A stretch of DNA of 64,000 nucleotides from Ancylostoma caninum (lineage: Eukaryota > Nematoda > Chromadorea > Rhabditida > Ancylostomatidae). Positions 22,532 through 32,632 of the stretch are shown here, piece after piece; the first letter of the stretch is position 1; every line of letters begins with the position of its first letter. The stretch lies in the NCBI GenBank assembly GCA_037903475.1, contig JBAJFG010000563.1, positions 930,001 through 994,000 on the forward strand, read 5' to 3'. A model generated the notes under the pieces. That model was not told where the DNA came from. It saw only the letters and a list, made by a program, of their open reading frames with translations, and did not search any database. The position numbers and the translations under genes were made by a program.

Positions 22532-24316
22532 ATTAAGGGTGGCGTTACCCATTCGTCACACTTGCTAAATGCGTATGCATGGGAATTCCCACTGTTTGAA
22601 AAGAGATGTAAACTACTGTCAAGAATTGCAGCAATTTCGAATGGGGCTCCTATGATTCACATGCTTTCCTATGCATCCATTGTTTGTGTGTGAATGAACG
22701 ACACTTTCCAGTGAGTCAGCAGCCAAGCAAAAATCCGGAAGATACACATTTTTTGTGGGTATCAGCTCAAAATAATAGTTACGGGTCCCTCGCTGGGGCA
22801 GATTGATCCTTCGCTTGAACTCCTACTAAACGTAGGTGATCAAGCTCGTCAGAGAAACCATCAGAAGAATCTCCTACTCCGTGAATGAGCAGGAGAAACG
22901 CAGCCCGCCGCTTTACGAATAAGTGGTACATAGGGGAGTGAGTGCGGGGAGAGTTGCAGGAACCCGCTTGGGATGACTGCAACACTTGACAGCTACTTTT
23001 ATCTTTTCCACTCTTCAGCCGATTTGCTCACACGTAGGAGCTCATAAGAGCTACCATATTGTGGCAGAAGTCTGTTATGCTTTATCCTACGCGTGGACTC
23101 ATGTATAGAACTGTTGCATTACCCGGGCCTTACCCAACGCAAAAGTGTGCGAACTAGCGAATACACAATTCATACAGTATGAGAAAAGGACCAAATGAGT
23201 GCAAAGGACGTGAGGGAATTTAATAACATTTATTACTTCTAGGAGTAGGAATACTAAACTAAAAGCTCCTCAAGGTAAGAATAAAATAGGGCTGCGTAAC
23301 GTGGCCGGCGGTATGTATTAGCAAAAAGCGATTCCGAGGAATTAGAGCCCCGCGGTAGACCAGAATGTATTAGTTAGACGGCCTTATGGCTCGTGGCTAG
23401 ATCGGTCAGAACAAGACGAAAAAGAATCAAAAAATATCCGCTCTGGTGGCGGGACGATCGAACAAAAAAGAGCTGCGCTGGGGCAGTGCCACGAGGCCGA
23501 TAAGGCGGGGATGTGATCAAAATGGAGATCACATCCACTCTTGGCACACCGCGGGTACGGTGCTCCGGCTTCCCTGTGGGTAGGAGCGATCGCATCGCGA
23601 CAAGAACTTTATTTTGTTGTATATATTTAAAGAGGGCTGCGGAAATCAGTAAGGCACAGCTAATCCGAAATTCCCCAAAACTACTCCCAGCTTCTATTCC
23701 ATTGTGGTAGTGTGAGAATTCAAGCCACCAGCATCTTCCGTCTTCATAGCAAGTTTGCAGAGTAAGTCAGGCGCAGGGCGAACTAGGTTCATGAAAGCAT
23801 AACCACTGCAGAAATAGGTATAGCAGAAACCTGCTTGGTTAGCACTTCATGAATCTCATTGCAGTCAGTCAATGTACCTACTTCACAAACACAGTGAAAC
23901 ACAGAATCCATGCATAACATGTGCATACCACGATTGAAGTCACACTTGGCGCGAAGCCCCTTTGCAGAGATCGTGAGGGATCGTTTTTCTTCAAGACCAG
24001 CGATGTAAATGATTCAAGAAAGCCCACTTCACGCGTCACTTGACCCTTTCCGTATCACCTGATAAACAAACGCACTGATGTAAGAGTGCGAAGAGTGTCA
24101 GTGCGGAAGTAAACAAAATTAGCAAGTAGGTAAACAACTCTTCGAAAACAATACACGTATATGCGGAAGAAATCATAGAACTATGTTTGTAGAAACGCGA
24201 TACTCTCGCGTCGATCTATGTACTTCTTGAAGAGACTTATAGTCCCGTAGAAGTTGGGCTTAACAAATAAAGCATAATTAAAGATACTGTCTATAAAATA
24301 GTGGCTATAGAGTAGT

Positions 24317-24730
24317 ATTTATTTATTTATTTATTGAAGGCGTAAGCAAAGCTCACGCGGTGGATAATACGTAATTCATCAACGCGTGTAAGATATTACA
24401 TACATAGTAAATACTTAGAGAATACACAAGTATAGTACAAGTATTGACTTTAGGAAGCCAGTTTTTTAGCGAGTTTTAACGGTGGCCAATTTCTTGAATG
24501 CAGCGAGCGACATCCGAAGAATATCATTGCTGAGAAATTTGTTAAGTTCTGCTATGACCCGAATCCCGAAGTTTTTGAGCCTGATCTGTGTTCTAGCAAC
24601 CGAAGCCTTCAGTTTTATGCTTCACCTCTGGTCTTGGGTTCATTAAAGTGAAAAAGTCAGTTGATTTGATGTTGGTTCTCCCAGTAAGTATTTTGAAGTA
24701 TCCACTTATACATCTTATATCTACATACAT
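24317..24730 (-). pseudogene. 3' fragment of a LINE (CR1/jockey-like) retrotransposon
   Basis: On the minus strand, one frame reads YFKILTGRTNIKSTDFFTLM. After a frame change it continues as ASVARTQIRLKNFGIRVIAE and LNKFLSNDILRMSLAAFKKL, ending in a stop. This resembles the extreme C-terminus of a non-LTR reverse transcriptase ORF (the x-ILxGxTNI-xx-DFF block). The element ends at 24317 in an (AATA)n tail, seen on the plus strand as TATTTATTTATTTATT. It is 5'-truncated and frameshifted, hence dead. The clade is inferred from motif resemblance only. Confidence 0.55.
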
Positions 24731-26104
24731 AAGTATCTAATTAAGAGAACCCGCGAAAAGTTCTTTTCAGACCCTTAAACGTCATCAGTTTTCACACCTG
24801 ATTATTGATTATTGATTGATTACTGGTGACCCGTATAACATCGATGCCATCGATGTTTCACCCCAAAAATCGATAGGTATCGCCAGCAGCTGCGAAGCAG
24901 AGTGCTATACTCCACGTAGAGTGTAGAGGCAGCTTTTGAGTATGTTGTTAAAGAAGCAAGGGTTGAATATGGTGGATTTCGTAAGCAGGAAAGGTTGAGA
25001 GCCCTGGAAACAAAAATAATTTACATCTTAGATGTAAATCCGATGGAGAGTGAGAAATGTGCTCGTATTTATTAGTTTTTTTTTGGTAGAAAACTTTGCC
25101 AAGTTATGTTAGTTAGTTAGTTTTATGTAGTTTTTTTATAGCTGCAAGCTTGACTCAATGTGGATTAAACCAATGGAGGAGAAATTAACAGGTTTGTGCG
25201 CATAGTCCAAGCTGTATTTTCAAGACTGGAAATGCACGCATAGGAGAGGGGGGGACCTCTTTTGGAGCGTAGCGTCATCCTACTTTCCTGGCATACGTGA
25301 AATAAAAGTGTTTTTTTTTTCTCAAACTACTCTGCGTTTCCATTGCTTTCGGGCTTCAGAAATTTTTTCCTGCAATTTTTGCGAAACGTTTCAGGCAATG
25401 TATACGCTTAGAATGCGATTTGCGATTCCATTCAGGAAACATATTAAACAGTAGATCAAATTGGGTTGAGGAATAAGTTCGTGTGGTTCTTCACTGGTGT
25501 GAAAATGGCTAGTAACCTTCTATTAATGCTGCTAGAGACAGGGCAGCTTCTCTGTTCCATGTCTACGAAATACTGCGCTGTTTGAGACGACTCAGTTTGC
25601 AGCCACTTTACCTGATGAAAATACGCAATTCGGCATATTTTTTACGTCAGCCAAGTTTCCAACGTATTTGCTGTCATGTTTCTAAATTTCGCACCCTCTA
25701 CGTAGTTGAACTCGGTGTGAATAGTGTGAACAATGCCATGACGTGACCGCGAAGGAACTGGTTCCATCGTCGGCGACGGCGTCGTTGCTCTCCGCTGGTC
25801 GCAAGCAGATGTCACCCGCCTACCGTATGCAACTCAATTCAGCTGTGTAACAGCGCTTTTATAGCGCTTTTATTGTAATTATACTGTCTCTTAGACAGCG
25901 ATGGCAGTGTTAGGGTTTCCTTATGATAGGGATGTTGGGCAAAACAAGCTTTTTTATTTGTTTATCGTTGCATTTATTTTTTGCTACCTGTAATAGCGAT
26001 TTGTGGTGAATGGCCTGCTTAGCCATCAGATAGATTCTTTACCCAGGCCTGAGCTGGAGGAAAAGTTTACCTGAGAACCGTATTCATCTCCTAAATTACC
26101 CTCC

Positions 26105-26300
26105 ACATGTTACCCTTGGGCCTGGGTGCATCAGTGAGATTAGTAATGGTTAACGTGCTAATGGCATCCATCTGAATCACAGATACGTGATGTCATCTGT
26201 ATCCGGTTGCTAATGTTGTTGGATGGGTAATCTCATACCCCCGGCCAATCATACCCAGGGATATGAGATTACCCATCCTTCCAATGATGGATCGGGGTCA
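26105..26300. repeat. GGTAAAC-family repeat, copy 5, with a perfect 17-bp hairpin
   Basis: GGCCTGGGTGCATCAGTGAG and GGTTAACGTGCTAATGGCAT mark one arm. Downstream, GGATGGGTAATCTCATA is exactly reverse-complemented by TATGAGATTACCCATCC (26222-26278). This is the second subtype of the family, also seen at 38230, 44400-44600 and 44750. Confidence 0.65.
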
Positions 26301-27195
26301 CGTAGAACTTTGCAGGATGAGCACATCAGAGCAAGAAAAGGAGGTAGGCATAAAACATACCCAGCAATCTCTGGGTAAAGGTGTTGGGTAGGAGTGCCCG
26401 ACTAGAAATATTGTAGCCAATTGAATATACCATTGGAATTCTCTTTGAAAACGTGACCGGTGGTCAATACGGTGCTCCAGGAACATTACAGTGGAGCATG
26501 CCGTATTCTACTATGTAGATAAATCACACTAATTCAGAAAAACACCTGTAATGACAAAAATGCATCATATTTTGAAGCTGTTCTAATATTAAGCCACTTA
26601 AAATGAGCTATGTCTTTGGAGAAGTTTTTTTTTTTTTTCAAAAACTTGGTGAAGTTCTATGAAATGACAAGGTTTTTTCGTTGTTTTTTGGATCACCACT
26701 GGCAATTTCACTTATACGTAGCTGTTGTTTTCGGCAAATCTGAAATTACCTCGGAGGATGTAGAAATGTTTCTTTCTGAAGATTTTACACATTTATTAGG
26801 AACGCTTTAAGCTGACAACGTAACTCAAGGATAAAGCTATTCTCTAGCTGAATTATGCATCCGACAACTTTGAGAAGAATATGGATTACGCAGCTAGTAA
26901 ATAATGTAAAACAAATATGTGAAGTACAACAACAAATGTACCGGTTAGAAACGAAAAACAACAAAAAACCAGCAACAGAGTAATAAATAAGCAGAGGTAG
27001 GAACAGTTACTGTCGATTTCAAAAATGTTATTGTTGGATGAGGTCCAAATTCAGAAGTCAAAAGGGTAAGTAGTACCGTTAGGCTCGTGTATAAGAAGTT
27101 AAAGAAAAAAAATAGAGCGAAAACAGTGGGATGAACGAATGATTCTGCACTGAGCTTGCACAGCTCGGAACAACTACAATTTTTGCGGTCGGCGA

Positions 27196-27613
27196 TACAG
27201 TGGACGTCAATGACGGTGGCCCATTCACGGCCTCGAGAAGGACGCTGCACAACCGCGCCGCGCTCACCGGAATCTGTGTCGTCTGCCACCGGAATGCTAT
27301 TCCTAGGCGGTTTTCTTGCCGTTCCGGGCTGGGATTCATGAAACGATAACCAAGCAAACCAACGATGGCTAGAGTGATTGGTTATCGTATTGACTACATA
27401 GTGCTAAGAGACGCAGACAACAAAAGTTGGTTTGCTAGCCTGGGTTATCGTTTCATGAATCCCAGCCCCGGTCCAAAATCGTTAGAACGGGTAGGAAAGC
27501 AGCCAGAAATAGCATAACAACAGCAGAAGACATTGGTTATGGAGCGCGCGACGCGATTGCGCGGCGTCCTTCTCGAGGCCACGGATGGGCCAGCGCCACT
27601 GACGTCCACTGTA
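27196..27613. mobile_element. TACAGTGGACGTC-family MITE, copy 1 (carries a nested MITE)
   Basis: It starts TACAGTGGACGTCAATGACG and ends with the inverted CACTGACGTCCACTGTA. The arms share GGCCTCGAGAAGGACGC and pair over about 70 bp. TA at both ends suggests Tc1/mariner-like target choice. A different element (27327-27468) is inserted in its middle. A second family member is at 48234-48507. Confidence 0.85.
27327..27468. mobile_element. GGGCTGGGATTCATG-family MITE, nested copy
   Basis: GGGCTGGGATTCATGAAACG at the left edge is the exact inverse of CGTTTCATGAATCCCAGCCC at the right edge, with more inverted pairing inside (GATAACC, AACCAACG/GTTGGTTTGC). It is 142 bp long and non-coding. Related diverged copies are at 53116-53236 and 55116-55267. 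The perfect ends suggest this copy is the youngest of the three. Confidence 0.8.
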
Positions 27614-28338
27614 TCTACAAAATGAGGATTCGTGACGAATTGAACAACATAAACGAGCTATTGTGCTGAACAGGCGCCGGATTTTCGAAAGGACTTAGAA
27701 GAAGCGGACATAAAAGGCTAAGGAGGACAGTTTACATAACGAAAAGTTGTAGATTGATAGATATCTTACGTTATAAGTCAACTAATATCTGGACCTATGC
27801 GACATTTCATTAGAAGAGATGGAGCTGCAGATTGCTCGCAGAAAACTGACCACAGTCACGAGAGAAGATCAGCTATTTCGGCTGGAACTGAACCTCCTGC
27901 GGAGCCTTCGTCGATGTCACGGAGAACCGCGTAGGCGTGCTGAAACGTTTTCATCTAATATGTGCATGTATTTTAGCTTCGAACTTCTTGTGTAATGTAA
28001 ATTTAAAGGGTTTCTAGTTATTATTTCAGTATGGAAATTTGGCTTTCTTTGGCCAGCTTTTGGCTAGCTCAGACAAAATGGACTCTCGTAGCTTCAATTC
28101 AGTTCAGTTGGATGGGTAACCCAAGAATTGAATTTATTAATAACGTCTCAACTGAATTAGTCTGGAATGCTACACTTTGTCCTCGCAGAACATGGTGGGA
28201 TTGAGACCCTGAGTCCATAACACTTGTTTACCTTATAAAGAAGAGGTAAACAAGTGCTGTGTGCACCAATAATTCAATCAGTAAGTGAATACACCTAAAA
28301 TGTCTATCAATGCTACGTAACAGAGTATGTACAAAGCA

Positions 28339-28381
28339 TATTTGTATGCTTCTGTTAGCGACGCGCGAGGTTGTCAAACTT
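28339..28381 (-). repeat. 43-nt inverted copy of PLE 3' region at the 5' terminus
   Basis: The 43 nt that follow the left target duplication are the exact reverse complement of 32156-32198 (the AAGTTTGACAACCTCGCGCG to CATACAAATA region). They match the 3' pseudo-LTR variant (AAGCAT), not the 5' one (AAGTAT). This points to snap-back or template switching on the second strand during integration. Confidence 0.9.
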
Positions 28382-28435
28382 GAAAACTGTCAAAAAAAAA
28401 AACAAAAACTGTCAAACTTGTCAAACCTGTCAAAC

Positions 28436-28901
28436 TTTGGTGACGATCACTGAAATTCCACCAAACAATCTGAAACACCAATTGGTTCGAAACCGCTTAT
28501 ATGACCGCCTCTGCGTAACGCCCGACTGTGTCATTTGTCCATTTGGCACAGAGGGTGATTGCATGAAATCTTGTACTGTGTACATGATCAAGTGCAGAGT
28601 CTGCGGGGACGAATACATTGGTGAAACTGCACGGCCACTCTGCGTTAGAATTAAAGAGCATCTTGAAGGGAAACTAAGTTCTCGCTCGTCTAACCCTTTG
28701 GGTGCTCATCGAATGCGAGTGCATGACGGCGTCGATTACGAAGTAGAAGCAACGATTCTTGCACTTGAAACTGAGATATCAGCACGCAAGACGCTCGAGG
28801 CCTTTTGGATTCATGCCAAAAACCCGAGAATGAACCGCAAAGAGGAGTGCCCCACCATCACCAGTGAGCTCTATCCATATCTCGCACTGTGTAAGATCTG
28901 A
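28436..28901 (+). pseudogene. Endonuclease-only ORF fragment in 5' pseudo-LTR
   Basis: The frame (open from 28371, no ATG near its start) repeats the last 155 codons of the PLE protein: GIY-YIG endonuclease with VYMIKC, YIGET, RIKEH and the stop at 28899-28901. The RT is absent. At least two substitutions separate it from the downstream copy (Asp for Gly in TPDC versus TPGC). It is most likely a structural by-product of the tandem arrangement rather than an expressed gene, although an isolated nuclease could in principle be translated from it. Confidence 0.75.
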
Positions 28902-29113
28902 CGCGAGATATGACTAATGGCAGAACGTCTCATACTGTTTCCAAGTTCTGCGTGTTCGGCCGGTCGTCCAAAACATCACCCGGTTGGCGGACTTGTGAAG
29001 AGGTGAGTGGGTTACCGCTGGGGTTATTCGTGATTCTCGGGTATAATCTGGATCGAAGTTGGATTGAGGAGGTGTTTGTCCGAGTACTTTAACGGATCGA
29101 CTCGACTCTTTCA

Positions 29114-29149
29114 GGCTCTGACGAAGGCGAAGTCGCCGAAACGTCGGCC
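29114..29149 (+). ncRNA. Hammerhead ribozyme motif, 5' pseudo-LTR
   Basis: The conserved core is complete. CTGACGA (29118-29124) is followed by stem II GGCG/CGCC closed by an AAGT loop. GAAA (29138-29141) and CGTC follow, with predicted cleavage after C29145. The flanks GGCT (29114-29117) and GGCC (29146-29149) pair as stem I. Stem III is minimal and palindromic (ACGT), as in the short hammerheads known from Penelope-like elements, which are thought to act as dimers. Cleavage would leave a 5' end 65 nt ahead of the RT ORF. Confidence 0.8.
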
Positions 29150-29209
29150 AATAAAGAAGTTTGACAACCTCGCGCGTCGCTAACAGAAGTATACAAATAT
29201 TAAAATATT

Positions 29210-31900
29210 ATGCCGAGGTTTAAAGAAGACCGGACTTGGGATCTGATACGCGAAGTGCCAGCGATTCACTTCCGGCTCGTGAAAGAAGCACTGTCGTTAC
29301 GACAGAAGATCGTCGTGGCTCGGCAGTCGCTCCACTTCCTCCAACGCTGCCTACGACATCGAGTTATACCGAATTTCATCAGAAACCGAAAACTCCATGA
29401 AGTGTGCGGCCAAGCCGAAGACAGTCCACAAGTGCTGGCAGTTGAACTGAAGATCTTACGCATGTCAATCCGGAACAAGCAAGATCAAATGTTCTCGCAG
29501 CTGACAAAATGCGTAGCGAAGGAACAAAACTGCGCTCGATATGTGGACGCTCGCCTTTGGAGGAGAATAGTGGGTGGGTCGAAGTCGATTTGCGATTGTG
29601 TTCGGACTAATACCAAATCGATCTTACAAAGAAAGTTCGAGGTTCTGCTCTGTGAATCACGTAATCACCTCTCACGGCAACCCATGTCCACCTCTGTTCA
29701 GCGTCACGGTGGTCACAAAACACCTGTCGAACAGTACGTGCCAGAAGTATCTAGAGTAACTGTGATTGGTGGTCTCACACTTTCTCCGAATGCGCGCGAA
29801 GTATTAGAGTTAGGCCCGAGTTTCTCACCATCACAGCCTATCTCTAACTCAGTTTTCCGCAAAATTGTTGGCAATCTCCAGGCACTTCAAGATCGACTCC
29901 GTCTCAAAGCGAAACTCGATAGTATTGGCATGTCTGCGCAACAAAGCACAAGCTCCATTCCTGCTCCACCTTTCCCTAAGACGTTTTACAAACGTCAAGA
30001 GCCTTGTGATACTGTTGATAGTAAATTCCGCTTGTTTGCAAATGACCTTTTTAACATTCTTAGTCGCTTCAGCAAAGAAAGACACCGCTCCAATCTCACT
30101 GCTGCACAAAAATGTGGTATGAATGAGATACGAGACTTGATAAGATCTCAGTCAATACGGTTATCTGTGAGCGACAAAGGAGGGGATTTCGTTGTGATTC
30201 CAAAATCACTAGACCAGGCGATAACTGAACAACACCTAGGAGACACCACTTTATATCGCCCGTCATCTTCACAGGAATTCCTCTCGCAATCACGAAAGCT
30301 GAACAAGACTTGGGTTAAAGTTGCGAAAGCAGCCAATCTACGTCTACCATTCATTAGCCGTTTAAAAGTGGGAATGCCAGTCTGTCCCGTTCTCTACTTA
30401 CTTGTAAAGACGCATAAACTATCTGTTAATGATCTGGTCTCTACTGATCCATCTGTATACAAAGTACGACCAATCATAAGCTGCGTCGGCGGTCCTACTG
30501 ACAGAATTTCATGGTTCTTGAATATTATTCTGGTGCAATTACTCAATTACGTTCCGGCTCACCTAAAAAACACAACCATGTTTCTGGATCATCTACGTAA
30601 TGCACGCTTCGATAACAACTGTGTGATGGAGTCATTCGATGTTAACGCACTTTATACCAACGTATCGAATGACTCAGCCATGCAAGCGGTGTTTGAACTT
30701 CTCAACGAACACCAAGGAACCATCAAAATGCATGGTTTGTCAATAGCGCACATTATGACACTTCTCAAGGAGTGTCTCAGCTGCACAACTTTTAGATGGT
30801 CTGGTAAATACTTCGCGCAAAATAGGGGATTAGCCATGGGACAACGCCTCGCACCAGTACTTGCCATAGCTTTTATGGCAAAAATCGAGTCTCCTGTCTT
30901 AGAATCGCGCCCGCTCTTGTATTGTAGGTATATCGACGACTGCTTCATCATCTGTTCCACTCAAAATGAGATGGACAGATTTTTTGAACTGTTGAACGAA
31001 CAATCGGAGCACATAAAGCTAACTAGAGAAACACCAAAACAAGACTGGCTCCCATTCTTAAACGTGCAGGTCCACATTTCTGGGGGTACTCTACGAACAA
31101 AATGGTATCGCAAACCAAGTAACAAGAACATTATTGTTCACAACCTCTCTGCCCACCCTAAACAGACGAAGAGATCGGTTGTTGGCAACATGTTCAAGAC
31201 AGCAGCAAAGGTCTGTTCAGGGAGGGAAGAGAAGCGTGAATCGCTCCACTTGGCTCAAGATATCGCCATTTCTAACGGTTATGCCCTCAGAGGATCCTAT
31301 GGTTGGCGGCGCAACAAACAAACGCGAGAAGAACATGCCAATATATCCAATACAATCCAGTTTTGCATGCCGTTCATCTCCGATGATGTTAGCAGAGCCA
31401 CGCGACTCTGTCTGAGGAGAGCAGGTCTGGAAAGTTTGGTGACGATCACTGAAATTCCACCAAACAATCTGAAACACCAATTGGTTCGAAACCGCTTATA
31501 CGACCGCCTCTGCGTAACGCCCGGCTGTGTCATTTGTCCATTTGGCACAGAGGGTGATTGCATGAAATCTTGTACTGTGTACATGATCAAGTGCAGAGTC
31601 TGCGGGGACGAATACATTGGTGAAACTGCACGGCCACTCTGCGTTAGAATTAAAGAGCATCTTGAAGGGAAACTAAGTTCTCGCTCGTCTAACCCTTTGG
31701 GTGCTCATCGAATGCGAGTGCATGACGGCGTCGATTACGAAGTAGAAGCAACGATTCTTGCACTTGAAACTGAGATATCAGCACGCAAGACGCTCGAGGC
31801 CTTTTGGATTCATGCCAAAAACCCGAGAATGAACCGCAAAGAGGAGTGCCCCACCATCACCAGTGAGCTCTATCCATATCTCGCACTGTGTAAGATCTGA
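29210..31900 (+). CDS. PLE reverse transcriptase with C-terminal GIY-YIG endonuclease
   Basis: This is an uninterrupted 896-codon ORF with an ATG at 29210. The N-terminal half is basic and alpha-helical. The RT core shows LYLLVKTHKL, VRPIISCVGGPTDRISWFLN, ESFDVNALYTNV (motif A), GLAMGQRLAPVLAIAF (motif B) and YCRYIDDCFI (motif C, catalytic DD), about residues 395-590. The linker has KWYRKPSNKN. The C-terminal nuclease has Cys pairs (CVTPGC, CPFG, CMKSC, CRVC) around VYMIKC and YIGETARPLCVRIKEH, the GIY-YIG catalytic block (Arg and Glu present). Together they would nick target DNA and reverse-transcribe the element RNA. The extra cysteines suggest a zinc-binding endonuclease subtype such as the Neptune/Nematis-like groups, but clade assignment needs a tree. 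All catalytic residues I can check are present. Confidence 0.93.
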   Translation: MPRFKEDRTWDLIREVPAIHFRLVKEALSLRQKIVVARQSLHFLQRCLRHRVIPNFIRNRKLHEVCGQAEDSPQVLAVELKILRMSIRNKQDQMFSQLTKCVAKEQNCARYVDARLWRRIVGGSKSICDCVRTNTKSILQRKFEVLLCESRNHLSRQPMSTSVQRHGGHKTPVEQYVPEVSRVTVIGGLTLSPNAREVLELGPSFSPSQPISNSVFRKIVGNLQALQDRLRLKAKLDSIGMSAQQSTSSIPAPPFPKTFYKRQEPCDTVDSKFRLFANDLFNILSRFSKERHRSNLTAAQKCGMNEIRDLIRSQSIRLSVSDKGGDFVVIPKSLDQAITEQHLGDTTLYRPSSSQEFLSQSRKLNKTWVKVAKAANLRLPFISRLKVGMPVCPVLYLLVKTHKLSVNDLVSTDPSVYKVRPIISCVGGPTDRISWFLNIILVQLLNYVPAHLKNTTMFLDHLRNARFDNNCVMESFDVNALYTNVSNDSAMQAVFELLNEHQGTIKMHGLSIAHIMTLLKECLSCTTFRWSGKYFAQNRGLAMGQRLAPVLAIAFMAKIESPVLESRPLLYCRYIDDCFIICSTQNEMDRFFELLNEQSEHIKLTRETPKQDWLPFLNVQVHISGGTLRTKWYRKPSNKNIIVHNLSAHPKQTKRSVVGNMFKTAAKVCSGREEKRESLHLAQDIAISNGYALRGSYGWRRNKQTREEHANISNTIQFCMPFISDDVSRATRLCLRRAGLESLVTITEIPPNNLKHQLVRNRLYDRLCVTPGCVICPFGTEGDCMKSCTVYMIKCRVCGDEYIGETARPLCVRIKEHLEGKLSSRSSNPLGAHRMRVHDGVDYEVEATILALETEISARKTLEAFWIHAKNPRMNRKEECPTITSELYPYLALCKI

Positions 31901-32242
31901 CGCGAGATATGACTAATGGCAGAACGTCTCATACTGTTTCCAAGTTCTGCATGTTCGGCCGGTCGTCCAAAACATCACCCGGTTGGCGGACTTGTGAAGA
32001 GGTGAGTGGGTTACCGCTGGGGTTATTCGTGATTCTCGGGTATAATCTGGATCGAAGTTGGATTGAGGAGGTGTTTGTCCGAGTACTTTAACGGATCGAC
32101 TCGACTCTTTCAGGCTCTGACGAAGGCGAAGTCGCCGAAACGTCGGCCAATAAAGAAGTTTGACAACCTCGCGCGTCGCTAACAGAAGCATACAAATATT
32201 AGAATATTATGCCGAGGTTTAAAGAAGACCGGACTTGGGATC
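31435..32242 (+). repeat. PLE 3' pseudo-LTR
   Basis: Direct repeat of 28436-29243. It holds the endonuclease half of the main ORF, the 3' UTR and the second hammerhead, and ends with the ATGCCGAGG start context of the next (missing) ORF copy, just before the right target duplication. Confidence 0.93.
32113..32148 (+). ncRNA. Hammerhead ribozyme motif, 3' pseudo-LTR
   Basis: Identical to the motif at 29114-29149: GGCT, CTGACGA, GGCG-AAGT-CGCC, GAAA, CGTC|GGCC, with cleavage predicted after C32144. Two ribozymes per transcript would release an element-length RNA of 2,999 nt running from one cleavage point to the next. Confidence 0.8.
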
Positions 32243-32512
32243 GGATATGTACAAAGCAATTGGTGAACAATTGGAAACTTCTCTTTTTTCACACTTCCGG
32301 TTCCGGGGCTAAGAACTAGACCGGTTGTGTGACTTCCTTGGTGCCCCCGGGTACACGACCCTTTCATCAGTAGTTCCCAAGGAAGTTACAAAAGGTTTAT
32401 GAATCGAAGAAATCGTGGAGAAACAATGAGGCAGCTAGAAGTTGACAGGTAGAGAGCAGGTGACAAGTAATCTGTCCAGCATTGCTCAATGTTAGTTTTC
32501 TTTTTACCTCTA

Positions 32513-32632
32513 GGGGCCACATGCTTCACTGAAATCACCCAGGGTGAGACAGTTAACACCACAGAAGTTTACCCATCGTTAAACGGTTGTGGACACGTTT
32601 ACCTCGGGTAATCTCAATGGTGCATCCAAGCC
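32513..32632. repeat. GGTAAAC-family repeat, copy 6
   Basis: Left arm GCTTCACTGAAATCACCCAG followed by GGTGAGACAGTTAAC. Right arm ACACGTTTACCTCGGGTAAT followed by CTCAATGGTGCATCC. It lies just right of the PLE. Confidence 0.62.

Larger units (their letters stand above)
22532..28325. other. Repeat-rich stretch without a supported host exon
   Basis: Upstream of the K2P first exon and left of the Penelope element. Apart from the LINE remnant, the palindromic repeat and the nested MITEs listed separately, I saw no exon with acceptable splice sites and phase. I scanned the minus strand for K2P pore motifs (TTxGYG or TIGxGD codons) and found none. Confidence 0.5.
28436..29243 (+). repeat. PLE 5' pseudo-LTR
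   Basis: Direct repeat of 31435-32242. It contains the endonuclease-coding 3' part of the ORF, its stop codon, about 310 nt of 3' sequence, a hammerhead motif, and the first codons of the main ORF. In effect the RT ORF here starts at the end of an upstream partial element copy. Confidence 0.93.
28339..32245 (+). mobile_element. Penelope-like element (PLE), complete, with pseudo-LTRs
   Basis: The element is flanked by a 13-bp target duplication TATGTACAAAGCA (28326-28338 and 32246-32258). Order: a 43-nt inverted copy of the element's own 3' region, a short (TGTCAAACT)-like filler, 5' pseudo-LTR (28436-29243), body with RT, and 3' pseudo-LTR (31435-32242). The pseudo-LTRs are direct repeats 2,999 bp apart. 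I count about five mismatches over 808 bp, so the insertion is recent. Partial tandem copies, inverted 5' fragments and GIY-YIG endonucleases are established PLE traits. It inserted antisense to the K2P gene, between the two N-terminal exon sets. Confidence 0.93.

Noticed and set aside
28910..29092. 60-codon ORF after the endonuclease stop, repeated at 31909-32091
   Set aside because: It lies in the PLE 3' region and its repetition simply reflects the pseudo-LTR. There are no domain features.
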